Assembly (NCBI RefSeq): GCF_017571525.1
Contig: NZ_JAGETY010000017.1
Span: forward strand, 39,947 to 103,946
Length of the DNA: 64,000 bases
Direction: 5' to 3'
Source: Hymenobacter sp. BT559
Lineage (GTDB): Bacteria > Bacteroidota > Bacteroidia > Cytophagales > Hymenobacteraceae
Shown piece by piece: positions 25,996 through 34,502 of this stretch (positions are counted from its first letter, which is position 1; every line of letters starts with the position of its first letter). A model generated the notes under the pieces. That model was not told the origin of the DNA and did no database searches. It saw nothing but the letters and a program-made list of their open reading frames with translations. The position numbers and the translations under genes were made by a program.

Positions 25996-26224
25996 TTTAT
26001 ACCTTTATATACTACTGAATATCAGTGACTTACGAACCCTACAAATAGACAAGGATTAACAAATAAATTCACAAAGGTTGTTGATACCTCTGCCGAAGAG
26101 CTTTTTAGGGTGGTGGTCCAAACCAAAGGCCAGAACAAACAAGAAAACAACAAAAAGAGCAGATTGACCTAACGCGTACAGGGATTGCACTTTTACAAGT
26201 TAAATATAAACAATACCCATTTAA

Positions 26225-26427
26225 AACCACGTTTCATAAGTAGCTCCAGTTTCAATCAGGCCCCCAGCCTACGCAGCTCCTGGACCACTTTTTATAAGCC
26301 ATTTCGGTTATTTTCAGAAGGCCAACAGGTCTTACTAACTTTTTACTAATTATTAACTAACAGTGAATTACCACTTTTTATAAGCCTTTCGGGTCCCTGC
26401 AGTAGCGAACTAGCACGTTTTATAAGT
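26225..26427. repeat. Four inverted iterons in the origin region
   Basis: The iteron unit recurs in the opposite orientation at 26225-26240 (AACCACGTTTCATAAG), 26284-26299 (ACCACTTTTTATAAGC), 26370-26385 (same unit) and 26413-26427 (GCACGTTTTATAAGT). Spacing is irregular (59, 86, 43 bp). A weaker direct copy lies at 26573-26588. The block between the two clusters, 25996-26224, is A/T-rich and has no gene, and is the best place for the opening site. The inverted set may be an incompatibility or handcuffing region. No clear DnaA box was found. Confidence 0.65.
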
Positions 26428-26640
26428 GAAACCCCGGTTCGCTACCTACAGTAAACCCACGATTTTGCCTTTCCAGAACGCTTCACGAGGCCTTTGCGCG
26501 AAGTCAGGGAAGATTAAGCAACCTGCGACGGTACGTCTGCCACCCTGCCCTCATGCGAAGCTTTAGGCGAGAGCTTATAAAATGTGAGAGATGGAGAAGT
26601 TGACTGATGGCCCCTCCCCTACCCCACCGCCCCATAGCCA

Positions 26641-26664
26641 AAACAGCCCCCGAAGGGGCTGTTT
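26641..26664. terminator. Terminator of the parA operon
   Basis: AAACAGCCCC (26641-26650) pairs perfectly with GGGGCTGTTT (26655-26664), loop CGAA, and on the minus strand the stem is followed by a T run. It lies 25 bp beyond the end of the minus-strand partner gene (26689). Confidence 0.75.
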
Positions 26665-26688
26665 GGTTGTTTCTGCTGCGAAGCACCC

Positions 26689-27132
26689 CTACTTAGCGGG
26701 CGGCAGCTTACCGGTTTTGCGCAGGTGCGCGTCGTAGTGTCGGTGAGCAGCTTCCAGGTAGTTCTTGATGGTGGTGGGCGTTTCCGGGCCGGGGCTGGCC
26801 AGCAGCAGGCTCATCTTAATCTCCTGCACCACGGATTTAGCGATTTGCACCGTGTGCAGCGGCACTTCGGCCTCCAGCACGGGCTCAGCTGCTGCCGCCG
26901 GTTTCCGGCCCCGGGTGGAGGCTCGTACGGGTGCGGCAGCAGGAACAGGCACCGGGGCTGAAACAGCCGCTGCAGGAATGGCTACCGGCGCCGCGATGGG
27001 TTCTACCGGGGCGGGCGGCGCGGTAGCCGTTCGGGTGGCCTCCCCTCCCATCCCCGCCCGGGCCTGCTGGCGGGCTTCTTCGGGCACTTCAATGCGACGG
27101 CGCGGGGTGATTTGTGGTTTCTCGAAGCCCAT
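26689..27132 (-). CDS. Probable centromere-binding partner of ParA (ribbon-helix-helix-like)
   Basis: A 147-residue protein in the ParB position: its ATG overlaps the parA stop (TAATG). The first 85 or so residues are disordered and Ala/Pro/Val-rich with arginine patches (RRRIEVPEEARQQARAG; RASTRGRKPA). The C-terminal 55 residues look like one folded unit: a short strand (LHTVQIA), a helix (KSVVQEIKMSLLLAS), a turn, and a second helix (TIKNYLEAAHRHYDAHLRK). This strand-helix-helix plan with a floppy basic tail is that of ribbon-helix-helix partition proteins such as ParG and omega, not of HTH ParB. An array of 8-bp repeats nearby (27970-28401) would be its site. Function inferred from position and shape. 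Confidence 0.55.
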   Translation of the reverse strand: MGFEKPQITPRRRIEVPEEARQQARAGMGGEATRTATAPPAPVEPIAAPVAIPAAAVSAPVPVPAAAPVRASTRGRKPAAAAEPVLEAEVPLHTVQIAKSVVQEIKMSLLLASPGPETPTTIKNYLEAAHRHYDAHLRKTGKLPPAK

Positions 27133-27899
27133 TATTTCGTGGAGGTTGAAGCGGTGGATACAGAAGCGACGGCCGTAGCGCGGCGGTCGGGCAGGCCCAG
27201 GCGCTCGATGAGCTCCTCGCAGACCCGGCGGATTTCGTCGCTGGTGTCCTTGGTGCCGCCGGCGTAGCGCGCCCAGGCCGGATTTAGCAGGCTGTAAAGC
27301 GTGGAGGCCCGGGTGTAGGCCTTGCGGTGACCCAGGTAGGAGTTGAAGCGCGAGAGGCCCAGCCCGTCGATGTAGTCGTCCATCTCCTTTTCCTCCCGCT
27401 GCCCCGCCACGCGCTTGGTGGGCAGGCCGTAGTACTGAAAGTCAATCTGGGCGTCGTCGGCGGCTTTCTTGATGGCTTCCAGGATAGTCATGAACTCGGC
27501 CGTGGAGGCCCGGTCCAGGTAATCCGACACCAGGGGCACAATCACCGCGTCGCAGGCCGTCAGGGCGTTGAACACGTCATCGCCATCGGCCCGGCCCGGC
27601 ACGTCGATAATAATCAGGTCGTAGTTATGCTCGGGGTTGTCGATGAAGTCGAAAATCCGGTTCAGCTGCCAGGGGTAGACGTCATAGGGGTACTGGGCAT
27701 CAGGGTTGGTTTCGCGCAGCCGGGCGAAGTTGGCCGCGTCCACCTGCTCGCGGGTCTTGACAATGCTCTGCTGGTAGTCGCAGTCCAGGACGGCGATGCG
27801 CAGGCCGTACTCGGTCGCCAGCGGGGCGGCGAGCACGAGGGCCAGGGTGGATTTACCGGAGCCCCCCTTTTGGGTGGCAAAGCTGATAACCTTGGACAT
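27132..27899 (-). CDS. parA: ParA-type partition ATPase (short, type Ib-like)
   Basis: A 255-residue P-loop ATPase with a deviant Walker A right at the N-terminus (QKGGSGKSTLAL, residues 9-20), then DCDYQQS, LIIIDVPGRADGD and IVPLVSDYLD, all ParA/MinD family landmarks. Because the ATPase starts at residue 3 there is no N-terminal DNA-binding domain, as in type Ib ParA proteins, which work with a small ribbon-helix-helix centromere protein. ATP-bound ParA coats the nucleoid and moves plasmid copies. It is first in a two-gene operon. The phased repeat array begins 71 bp upstream of its start. Confidence 0.92.
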   Translation of the reverse strand: MSKVISFATQKGGSGKSTLALVLAAPLATEYGLRIAVLDCDYQQSIVKTREQVDAANFARLRETNPDAQYPYDVYPWQLNRIFDFIDNPEHNYDLIIIDVPGRADGDDVFNALTACDAVIVPLVSDYLDRASTAEFMTILEAIKKAADDAQIDFQYYGLPTKRVAGQREEKEMDDYIDGLGLSRFNSYLGHRKAYTRASTLYSLLNPAWARYAGGTKDTSDEIRRVCEELIERLGLPDRRATAVASVSTASTSTK

Positions 27900-27969
27900 A
27901 GTTGGTGCGGGGTTGAGGGCGAGCGTGGAGGCCGGTCACGACGACCAGTTGGACGGTGAGCCAAAAGTA

Positions 27970-28401
27970 ATAGAAAAGTAGAAAAACAGAACACCACTTT
28001 TGCGGAAAAGCAGAAATGTTTTTACACAAGAAATCAGAATCATACTTCTGTCAATCTGTTGCTAATCATAAATACAAAAAAAACAGAATAACAGAAAAAT
28101 AAAAAAACAGAAAGGCAGATTAACAGAAGAAGTGTTTTGCAGAACTGTATAGCTGCAGAAGGGTAAACCTGCAACCCGTACCAATGTACGCTACTTTTTT
28201 ATGACAACAGAAATACAGGAAAGCAGAATTGTATAAAAGCAGAAGGCTACATTTCCTCCTGGGTAGCTAGCATGCTCACAGAGCTGCAGAAAAGCAGAAC
28301 TACAGAAAATAGAAAAGTAGTGACGCTATGATTGGGATGCTATGCAGCCAGTTTATGAGCAGCAACAGAAATACAGGATTGCAGAACTAGAGAAAGCAGA
28401 C
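27970..28401. repeat. Array of RCAGAA repeats in 8-bp register, candidate centromere
   Basis: About 19 copies of ACAGAA or GCAGAA plus several one-base variants, all in one orientation. Many follow one another at 8 bp or multiples of 8: 27970, 27978, 27986, 28002, 28010, 28034; then 28083, 28091, 28107, 28115, 28123, 28139, 28155; then 28207, 28215, 28223, 28239; then 28278, 28286, 28294, 28302; then 28365, 28373, 28381. Between the groups the register jumps. The stretch is A/T-rich with no gene. Next to a short parA and an RHH-like partner, it fits a partition site made of short phased boxes, comparable to the heptad sites of omega-type systems. 27900-28791 is otherwise non-coding. Confidence 0.75.
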
Positions 28402-28654
28402 CATGAATTGAAAATCTGGCTAGTTGACGCTAAGGAGGGATCTGGAAGGCAACGAAGCCCCAGCCTGACGCTAAATCATGACGCTTGACCAGCGACCGAA
28501 ACCACAAGCAATTGCCCGATCCGCAAGCTAGCCGAGCGTGAATGAGCTGGACGGTTAAGGAAAAAGCACCAGCTGCTAACACGGAGATGCAAAGTTGCGT
28601 ACTAGCTTCTGACTAACTTTTTACTAATCTTAGAATAGTCTCAGCAAGAAGAAC

Positions 28655-28715
28655 AACTCAAATCCAGTGCTAACGCACTGTGATTGAGTTTTTTGTAAAT
28701 CAGCAGAGCTGATTT
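28655..28715. promoter_or_regulatory. Twin hairpins upstream of the mobilization genes (oriT candidate)
   Basis: The first hairpin is 28655-28690: AACTCAAATC-C-AGTGC, loop TAAC, GCACTGTGATTGAGTT, followed by five T residues, so it could be a terminator. The second is a perfect 8-bp stem, AAATCAGC (28697-28704) and GCTGATTT (28708-28715), loop AGA. They end 77 bp before bfmA. Such adjacent inverted repeats upstream of relaxase accessory genes are the usual setting of a transfer origin; no nic site is identifiable by eye. Confidence 0.4.
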
Positions 28716-28791
28716 ATGGGCCATGTAAGGCTAAGTATCTGACTTAAAGCAAAGAATGTGGCCCGCAAGGCTGCTAAATCTGAAAAATACG

Positions 28792-29307
28792 ATGAGCACC
28801 GAGCTACGCAAGCGGGTCACCCTGGATAACATCGCCCACCGGAAAGCCGAAGCGGCCGCGGCTGAAGTGGGGGCCAGTCTGGGGGTATACGCCAGCGCGG
28901 CCGTGGAATACTTTGCGACCCGGGGCCTGGACCCCCGCGAGACGGAAGCCCGCGAGGGCCAGCTCATCATGCAGCAGATAAAGAAGCTGGGTGACCGGGT
29001 ATTTGGGTTCCTGCAGGAGCAGGAGCGAACGCTGCTCACGGCCATGCTGGAAGAGATGCTGCGCACCCGCCTCACGGTGGAGCGGGTGCTGCGCCTGAAT
29101 GAAATCCTGGTCAACAACCTCAACGCGCAGCTGGAAACGCTCAGCCCGGCGCAGCTGCAGCGGCAGCAGGAAGCGTTGAAAGTACTGCGGCAGCGCAACG
29201 AGGAAGCGGTGGATAAGCAGGTTAAGGAAGCCTTGGATGCGGCCCAAATGAACGGGCCGAGCAAGCGCACCAAGCCTGCGGAAAGCCCGGTAGGGCAGGG
29301 GCAGTAG
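28792..29307 (+). CDS. BfmA/BtgA-like mobilization accessory protein
   Basis: About 171 residues from the ATG at 28792 (MSTELRKRVTLDN); the frame opens 12 codons earlier. The N-terminal part (KRVTLDNIAHRKAEAAAAEVGASLGVYASAAVEYFATRGLDPRE) has the pattern of the BfmA/BtgA mobilization proteins of Bacteroidota, a DNA-binding strand-helix-helix unit. The rest is a long helical coiled-coil region (about 60-150), rich in Glu, Gln and Leu. It would bind the transfer origin and help load the relaxase coded right downstream (gap 50 bp). First gene of the mobilization operon. Confidence 0.8.
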   Translation: MSTELRKRVTLDNIAHRKAEAAAAEVGASLGVYASAAVEYFATRGLDPRETEAREGQLIMQQIKKLGDRVFGFLQEQERTLLTAMLEEMLRTRLTVERVLRLNEILVNNLNAQLETLSPAQLQRQQEALKVLRQRNEEAVDKQVKEALDAAQMNGPSKRTKPAESPVGQGQ

Positions 29308-29357
29308 GGAGAAGAAAGCAACCATAACGCCGCCGAAATACCAGCACCTGACCCCAG

Positions 29358-30389
29358 ATGTACGCCAAGCTTATTAACCCCAAAACGCACGGCAAAGCCG
29401 CCTATACCAACACGGGCAGCTGCGCGCAAACGCTCAATTACCTGCAGCACGAGGCGGTAGGGGAGGGGCAGGAAGCCACCTTTTTCAGCGCCGAATCTGA
29501 CGAGGTGAGTGCCACGCAGCTGCTGCAAACCATTGACACCAACGTGAAGGGACTGCGGGCCACGGAGTCTAAATTCTACTCCCTGGTATTGAGCCCGAGC
29601 GAGCAGGAGCTGGCCCACATCGGCAGCGACCCTGATAAGCTCAAAGCCTACACCCGGGAGGTGATGAGCCAGTACGCGCAGAACTTCGTATTGCCCGGCG
29701 GCCGGCAGCTAAGCAGACAAGACATCAAGTGGGGCGCCATCCTGCACCAGGACCGTACCCACCGCGGCACCGACCCCGAAGTAGTGGCGGGCACTGCCAA
29801 GGCCGGGCAAAAGCGGGCGGGCCAGCAGGCCCACGTGCACGTCATCGTGAGTGCCCGCGACGCGCAGCAGCAGATTACCCTCAACCCCGGCGGACGTCGG
29901 CAGCGGTTTGATTTGATGCGCTGGCAGACGGCGGCCGGCCGGCAGTTTGAGCAGCAGTTTGGCTATGTGGCCCAGGACCACGAAAAGCTGCGACCCACGG
30001 CGGCTCGGACGCGGGATACCACCCACGACGCCGGGCGGCTGGCGATGATTGCCGAGCGGGTGGCTCGCATCAACCTGCTGGTACCCCACCCGCAGCGGCT
30101 GGCGGCCGAGCAGGTGCAGGGCATTGCCGTGGCCCGGCAGTTTGACAAGACGTTTTACCGGATGCTGAATCGGGTGGAAGAGCGGGCTCGCGACGGCCGC
30201 CCCATCGACAACGCCGTGCAGCTGCTGACGACCGGCAGGGAGCAGGCCCCCGCTGCACCAGGGCAGGCGGCCACGGCCCTGCAAGCGGTGCAGCACCTGG
30301 TGCACCGCAGCCAAGGGCGCGAGGAGCGCACCGAGCAGGTGGCCGAAAAGACCGGACGCCGCAGCGCCGAGCTGGACATCGAGATGTAA
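29358..30389 (+). CDS. DUF5712 / MobB-type relaxase
   Basis: A 343-residue protein of the Bacteroidota mobilization relaxase family (DUF5712). It starts MYAKLINPKTHGKAAYTNTGSCAQTLNYLQHEA, continues to GAILHQDRTHRGTDPEV, and has an HxH-type metal site (QAHVHVIVSARD) like relaxases of the HUH class. A Tyr near the N-terminus (16 or 28) would be the nicking residue; which one is not certain. It would nick the plasmid at oriT and lead the strand through the coupling protein encoded downstream. The C-terminal third is helical. It follows the BfmA-like gene and precedes the TraG/VirD4 gene in one operon. Confidence 0.82.
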   Translation: MYAKLINPKTHGKAAYTNTGSCAQTLNYLQHEAVGEGQEATFFSAESDEVSATQLLQTIDTNVKGLRATESKFYSLVLSPSEQELAHIGSDPDKLKAYTREVMSQYAQNFVLPGGRQLSRQDIKWGAILHQDRTHRGTDPEVVAGTAKAGQKRAGQQAHVHVIVSARDAQQQITLNPGGRRQRFDLMRWQTAAGRQFEQQFGYVAQDHEKLRPTAARTRDTTHDAGRLAMIAERVARINLLVPHPQRLAAEQVQGIAVARQFDKTFYRMLNRVEERARDGRPIDNAVQLLTTGREQAPAAPGQAATALQAVQHLVHRSQGREERTEQVAEKTGRRSAELDIEM

Positions 30390-30426
30390 GCCCGGCCAGT
30401 CCACTATCACCATTTTCCGTTTTCTT

Positions 30427-32679
30427 ATGAGTAGTCAAGCGCCCCGACCTACGGCTAACACCCAAAACATCCTCCTGCTTCTGGGGCTGCTGCTCCTGGG
30501 TTTGCTGGCTGGCGAATGGTATGTGCTGCAGCACTCGGCCGAGCTGGCCGCGGCCCGTGCCGCCCAGCGCCAGGAGCAAGCTGGCCCAGTCCTGACCCCG
30601 GCGCAGCGACTAGCAGCCCGGCTGCTGGTGGTTAACAAGGAGCGGGCCGAAGCCCAGCGTAAGCGACTGCAGCAGGCGGTACCGGTCGTAGGTAAGTCAG
30701 CCGCTGAGCTGGCCACAGCTACCGGCCAGGCCGGCGACCAGGTGGTGAGCAGGGGAGGGGCCGCCGCCCGGAGCGTGGCTAGCGTCGGGCAGGGGTTCAA
30801 AGACAAGCTGCTGGTCAGGGCCGGACGATTCTATGAGGCGGCCGGTAACTACTTGCGGGGGCTGTTACTGCTGCTGGCCCTCGGGTTGGTCTTCGGGTTG
30901 CCCGCACCCGAGCGCAAGCCCGGACAGGCGCGGCGCAAGCCCTTGCGGCCCGAGGCCGTGCGCATCGTGGTGGCCAGCTGCGCGGGGCTGTTTCTGCTCA
31001 GTGCTTACGTGCTGCTGACTATGGCTTCGTATCCGCCCGGCTTTATCCGTGCCGGCTATCCCACTGCGGCGACGCTGGCGCTAGCCAGCGGCCTGGTGGT
31101 CGGACTGCTGCGGGCCCTGACCAAAAGCCCGGACTTCGGGCTGAGCGTGGAGCGCCGGAAAGTGGAAACCCCGGACGGGTTCAACCTGCCCACGGAAGGG
31201 GGTGGTTGGGTGAACGTACCCAATCCCTACCGCGGCGTGCTGGTGCTCGGGGGCGCCGGGGCGGGCAAGACCTACTCCATCGGGGAGCCGGTCATCGAGC
31301 AGCTGGCGGCCAAGAACTTTGCCGGGCTCATCTACGACTTTAAGTTTCCGGTGCTGGCCGAGACGGCGCAGAAGGCCCTGGAGCTGGCCGGGCGCCGGCA
31401 GAGCCCGCCGCGGCTGCTGCCCAACGGGGAGCCCGAGCCGGCAGTGATGCTGCACGTCATCAACTTCCGCGACCTGACCCGCAGCGAGCGGGTGAACCCG
31501 CTACGGGCCGAGGACATGCCGGTGGTGGCCTTTGCCGAGGAATACTCTAGGGCCATCATCAACAACCTCAACCCGGCCAGCATCCGAAAGATGGAGTTCT
31601 TCGACATCAGCGCGGTGGCTTACCTGACGGGCATCATCTGGTTTTACAAAAAGCACTTTCCCCGCTACTGCACTATTCCCCACGTGGTGGCCACGGCCGT
31701 GCACAAGGACTTCAAGCACGTGCTCTCCATGCTGGAAACCGACCCGGAGTGCGCCGGCATGGTGCGCAGCATTATCACGGCCGTCGAGCAGCGGGCCGAG
31801 AAGCAGGTGGCCGCCGTCGTGGGAACGCTGCAGGTGATTCTTAACCGCATCAACTCCCCGGAAATCGTGTGGGTGCTTACGCCCGACGAGCAGGCAGGGG
31901 AGGGGTTCTCGCTCAACCTGAATGACCCCAAGCAGCCCGCGCTGCTCTGCATCGGCAATGACCCCACGCTCAAGGAAACCTTCTCGCCCGTGGTGAGCTG
32001 CATCATCACGGTGGCCATCAAGCTTATGAACCAGCAGCACAAGCACCGCAGCTACGTGTTCCTCGACGAAGCGGCCACGGTGTACGTGCCGGGGCTGGAG
32101 CTGCTGCCGGCTACGGCCCGCAGCAACAAGGTGGCCACCATTTACATGACCCAGGACTTGGCGCAAATGACCGATGCCTATGGCCCTGAGAAGATGAAGG
32201 TTATGGTCTCCAACCTCAACAACCAGTTTTTCGGCAAGGTCAACTCGCTCGACACGGCCAAGTTCATCTCCGAGCTCGTGGGCCGGGAGGATAAGGAGAT
32301 GCACAGCACCAGCACCGGCAAAAGCCAGGGTGGGGCCGGCAGCCACGGCAGCCACAGCTCCAACCTGAGCACCAGCTACCAGGAGCGCAACCTGGTGCGG
32401 GTGCAGGACGCCATCGGCCTGCAGCAGGGCGAGTTTATCGGGCAGACCGTGGAAACGAAGCAAACCTTCTTTCAGGGCGTCATCTCCCGGACTGATGCGA
32501 CCCCGGAGCGGTTTCCGCTGCACCCAGTGGCTACGTTTGGGACGAGCGAAGAGGACAGCGCCGCCGCGTTGTCGACGGTGGTGCAGGAGAACTACCGGCG
32601 GGTCAGTCAGCAGGTAAAAGAAACCCTGGCCCTGCATGTAAACACCTTAGCAGGAGGTACAAAGAATGAGGTGGATTAG
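30427..32679 (+). CDS. VirD4/TraG-type coupling protein
   Basis: A 750-residue membrane ATPase. Four hydrophobic segments precede the motor domain: about 16-34 (ILLLLGLLLLGLLAG), 140-158, 180-199 and 208-225. The P-loop is GGAGAGKTYS at about 275. A Walker B-like segment (YVFLDEAATVYVPG) and TIYMTQDLAQM follow, as in the TraG/TraD/VirD4 family with a TraM-recognition domain. It would pump relaxase-bound DNA to a type IV secretion channel. No channel genes are in the window, so transfer would need a helper element. It is last of the three mobilization genes. Confidence 0.88.
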   Translation: MSSQAPRPTANTQNILLLLGLLLLGLLAGEWYVLQHSAELAAARAAQRQEQAGPVLTPAQRLAARLLVVNKERAEAQRKRLQQAVPVVGKSAAELATATGQAGDQVVSRGGAAARSVASVGQGFKDKLLVRAGRFYEAAGNYLRGLLLLLALGLVFGLPAPERKPGQARRKPLRPEAVRIVVASCAGLFLLSAYVLLTMASYPPGFIRAGYPTAATLALASGLVVGLLRALTKSPDFGLSVERRKVETPDGFNLPTEGGGWVNVPNPYRGVLVLGGAGAGKTYSIGEPVIEQLAAKNFAGLIYDFKFPVLAETAQKALELAGRRQSPPRLLPNGEPEPAVMLHVINFRDLTRSERVNPLRAEDMPVVAFAEEYSRAIINNLNPASIRKMEFFDISAVAYLTGIIWFYKKHFPRYCTIPHVVATAVHKDFKHVLSMLETDPECAGMVRSIITAVEQRAEKQVAAVVGTLQVILNRINSPEIVWVLTPDEQAGEGFSLNLNDPKQPALLCIGNDPTLKETFSPVVSCIITVAIKLMNQQHKHRSYVFLDEAATVYVPGLELLPATARSNKVATIYMTQDLAQMTDAYGPEKMKVMVSNLNNQFFGKVNSLDTAKFISELVGREDKEMHSTSTGKSQGGAGSHGSHSSNLSTSYQERNLVRVQDAIGLQQGEFIGQTVETKQTFFQGVISRTDATPERFPLHPVATFGTSEEDSAAALSTVVQENYRRVSQQVKETLALHVNTLAGGTKNEVD

Positions 32680-32758
32680 CCTCAAAAACCCTGAAAAAAG
32701 CGACGTTTAGGCCCTTTTTGCTGTTAAGTAAGTACCCGTCATCCACATCCCTAGACCC

Positions 32759-33031
32759 ATGATGAAGAGCTTTTTCACCCCCGCCCCGGACGGTCTAACG
32801 CCTGAGCAGCTGACCGCCCGCCAGGAGCGGGAGCGGCACGCTAACAACTCCATCGCCATCCTGATGAGCAATGGCCCCGCGCCCAGCCCGGAGGCCCTAG
32901 CCATCATGCAGCGGCACGTAGACGGGGAGATAAGCATCGAGGAGGCCATTGAGCTGACCGATGTCATGCTGCTGGCCCGCTACCGGCCGGGTGCCAGTTC
33001 CGCTACTACCGAGATTAACCCCGCGCGCTGA
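32759..33031 (+). CDS. VbhA-like Fic antitoxin
   Basis: A 90-residue helical protein right before a Fic gene; its stop overlaps that gene's start (TGATG). The core ERERHANNSIAILMSNGPAPSPEALAIMQRHVDGEISIEEA matches the VbhA antitoxin layout, where an inhibitory helix carries an S/T-x-x-x-E-G/N motif. Here the matching place reads ILMSNG, so the glutamate that blocks ATP binding appears to be Asn and the leading Ser/Thr an Ile. Either the inhibitory helix is shifted or inhibition is weaker. Two adjacent ATGs make the start uncertain by one codon. It should bind the Fic protein and block AMP transfer. Confidence 0.65.
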   Translation: MMKSFFTPAPDGLTPEQLTARQERERHANNSIAILMSNGPAPSPEALAIMQRHVDGEISIEEAIELTDVMLLARYRPGASSATTEINPAR

Positions 33032-34410
33032 TGGTAAGGGGCGACCGATTCAGCGACGAGAACGGCGTGCGGTTAAACAAGCTGGGCATTACCGACCCTC
33101 AGCAGCTGGCCCTGGCCGAAACCGACTCCTCGCTGCTGCGCCTGCAGCGGCTCAATGTGCAGGGCGGTATTCCCGGCGGGCGCTACGACCATGCCCATCT
33201 CAAGGAGGTGCACCAGAAGCTGTTTGAGGGCGTCTACCAATGGGCCGGCGAAACCCGGGCCGACCGGGAGTTTCAGGGGCACAAGCCTACCTACGTCACC
33301 GGCTTCAAGGAGACGATGACCTACGCGCCCTACCAGGAGATTGAGTCTCGCCTGAATGCCATCGGCGAGCACCTGGGCAAGGAGAATAACCTCAAGGGGC
33401 TGTCGAAGGAGAAGTTTGCCGAGCGTGCGGCCTACTACCTCGACCAGTACAACCATACCCACGCCTTTCGGGACGGCAACGGGCGCACGCTGCAGGCCAC
33501 GTTTGTGCAGCTGGGCAAGGAAGCCGGTTACCAGGTGGACTTCGCCCGCATCGACCCGGCTACGCTGAACCGGGCCCGCGACCTGGCGATGGTACGTCCG
33601 CACGCGCCCCAGGAAGCAGAGAAGAATCTGCAGGCGTTGAAGGCCATGTTTGAGCAGGTGATTAGCCCGGCGCCGGGACTTGAAGCCGAGAGGCTACGCG
33701 ACCCCAGTCAGGCGCGGCCACTGGCTGCCTTATCCCCGCAAATGAAGGCTATGGATGCCCGGCGCGAGCTAGAGGTGACGGGCTACCGGGTGATGGACAT
33801 CGTGGCCAACATGCCCGGAGCTGGTAATTACGAGAAGGGCGTCGCAGTAGGGAAGGGGGTGGAGGCAACCAATCTGAACCCCGCGGCTGTTCAGACCCAC
33901 CTGGCGCAGTTTAAGCAGGCGGCAGAGACGGTTGTCAAGCATCCAGCATTGCAGGGACCCGATGCCCGGCAGGACCAGCTGGATGCTAAGCGGTTGCGTG
34001 CGGCTGCCGAGCAAGTAAGTGAAATTGCCATGGACAGGGGTACTGCTGTAGGAGAACAGCGCAGCCCTGGCGCAGTGCCGCTTACCCGAGAGGAAGCACA
34101 GACTGCTTTCAAAGTGGCGGCTGCACAGATAGCTCTGGGGCTGCGTGAACGCAATCAAGTGTTAGCCGCGACCCGGTTACAGGCAGTAGTAGCGCATGTG
34201 GAACGCAACCCCTACTTGGGTGGACTAAACCGGGAGAACGTGGGCAAGGCCCTCGACTTAGCCGCGCAGATGCCGGGCATAAGCGGCAGTACGGAGTTAA
34301 CTAAGCTGAAAGGGGCGGTGGAGGTGTTGGAAAAAGTACACCGGGGAGTGGAACAAGATGCCAGAACGGCTCCATCCGCAAAACGTGGTTCGGGGGAGCT
34401 AGAGCGATAA
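33031..34410 (+). CDS. Fic-domain AMP-transferase, plasmid-borne toxin type
   Basis: A 459-residue protein. The Fic fold covers about 20-200: GGRYDHAHLKEVHQKLF, FKPTY-like flap (GHKPTYVTGF) and the active loop HAFRDGNGRTLQ at 144-155. The catalytic His, Asp, the Gly-Asn-Gly core and the first Arg are present, but the family's last Arg (HxFxDGNGRxxR) is Gln here. Fic enzymes add AMP (sometimes other groups) to Ser, Thr or Tyr of target proteins. The C-terminal 250 residues are helical and unknown. The start overlaps the VbhA-like gene. Being next to mobilization genes suggests either a stabilising toxin-antitoxin or an effector that travels with the DNA, as in VbhT. Confidence 0.78.
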   Translation: MVRGDRFSDENGVRLNKLGITDPQQLALAETDSSLLRLQRLNVQGGIPGGRYDHAHLKEVHQKLFEGVYQWAGETRADREFQGHKPTYVTGFKETMTYAPYQEIESRLNAIGEHLGKENNLKGLSKEKFAERAAYYLDQYNHTHAFRDGNGRTLQATFVQLGKEAGYQVDFARIDPATLNRARDLAMVRPHAPQEAEKNLQALKAMFEQVISPAPGLEAERLRDPSQARPLAALSPQMKAMDARRELEVTGYRVMDIVANMPGAGNYEKGVAVGKGVEATNLNPAAVQTHLAQFKQAAETVVKHPALQGPDARQDQLDAKRLRAAAEQVSEIAMDRGTAVGEQRSPGAVPLTREEAQTAFKVAAAQIALGLRERNQVLAATRLQAVVAHVERNPYLGGLNRENVGKALDLAAQMPGISGSTELTKLKGAVEVLEKVHRGVEQDARTAPSAKRGSGELER

Positions 34411-34502
34411 ACTTTGTAAAACGGAGCCCAAGCGTAAGCCGGCTCTCTTAGCAAGCGTTGGGACCTTGCCCACGCTTAAACAGTATATTACCTTTGGCGC
34501 AT

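Noticed and set aside
27960..28400. The CAGAA repeats as simple low-complexity DNA or a CRISPR array
   Set aside because: Units are 6 bp with 2-bp spacers or multiples, too short for CRISPR, and the fixed 8-bp register speaks against chance.
28731..29618. A minus-strand frame of 295 codons across the mobilization genes
   Set aside because: The plus-strand BfmA-like and relaxase genes are recognisable; the minus frame is low-complexity Ser/Arg.
30427..32679. A full conjugation system
   Set aside because: Only a coupling protein, a relaxase and an accessory gene are present; no channel, pilus or VirB4-like genes occur in the window.
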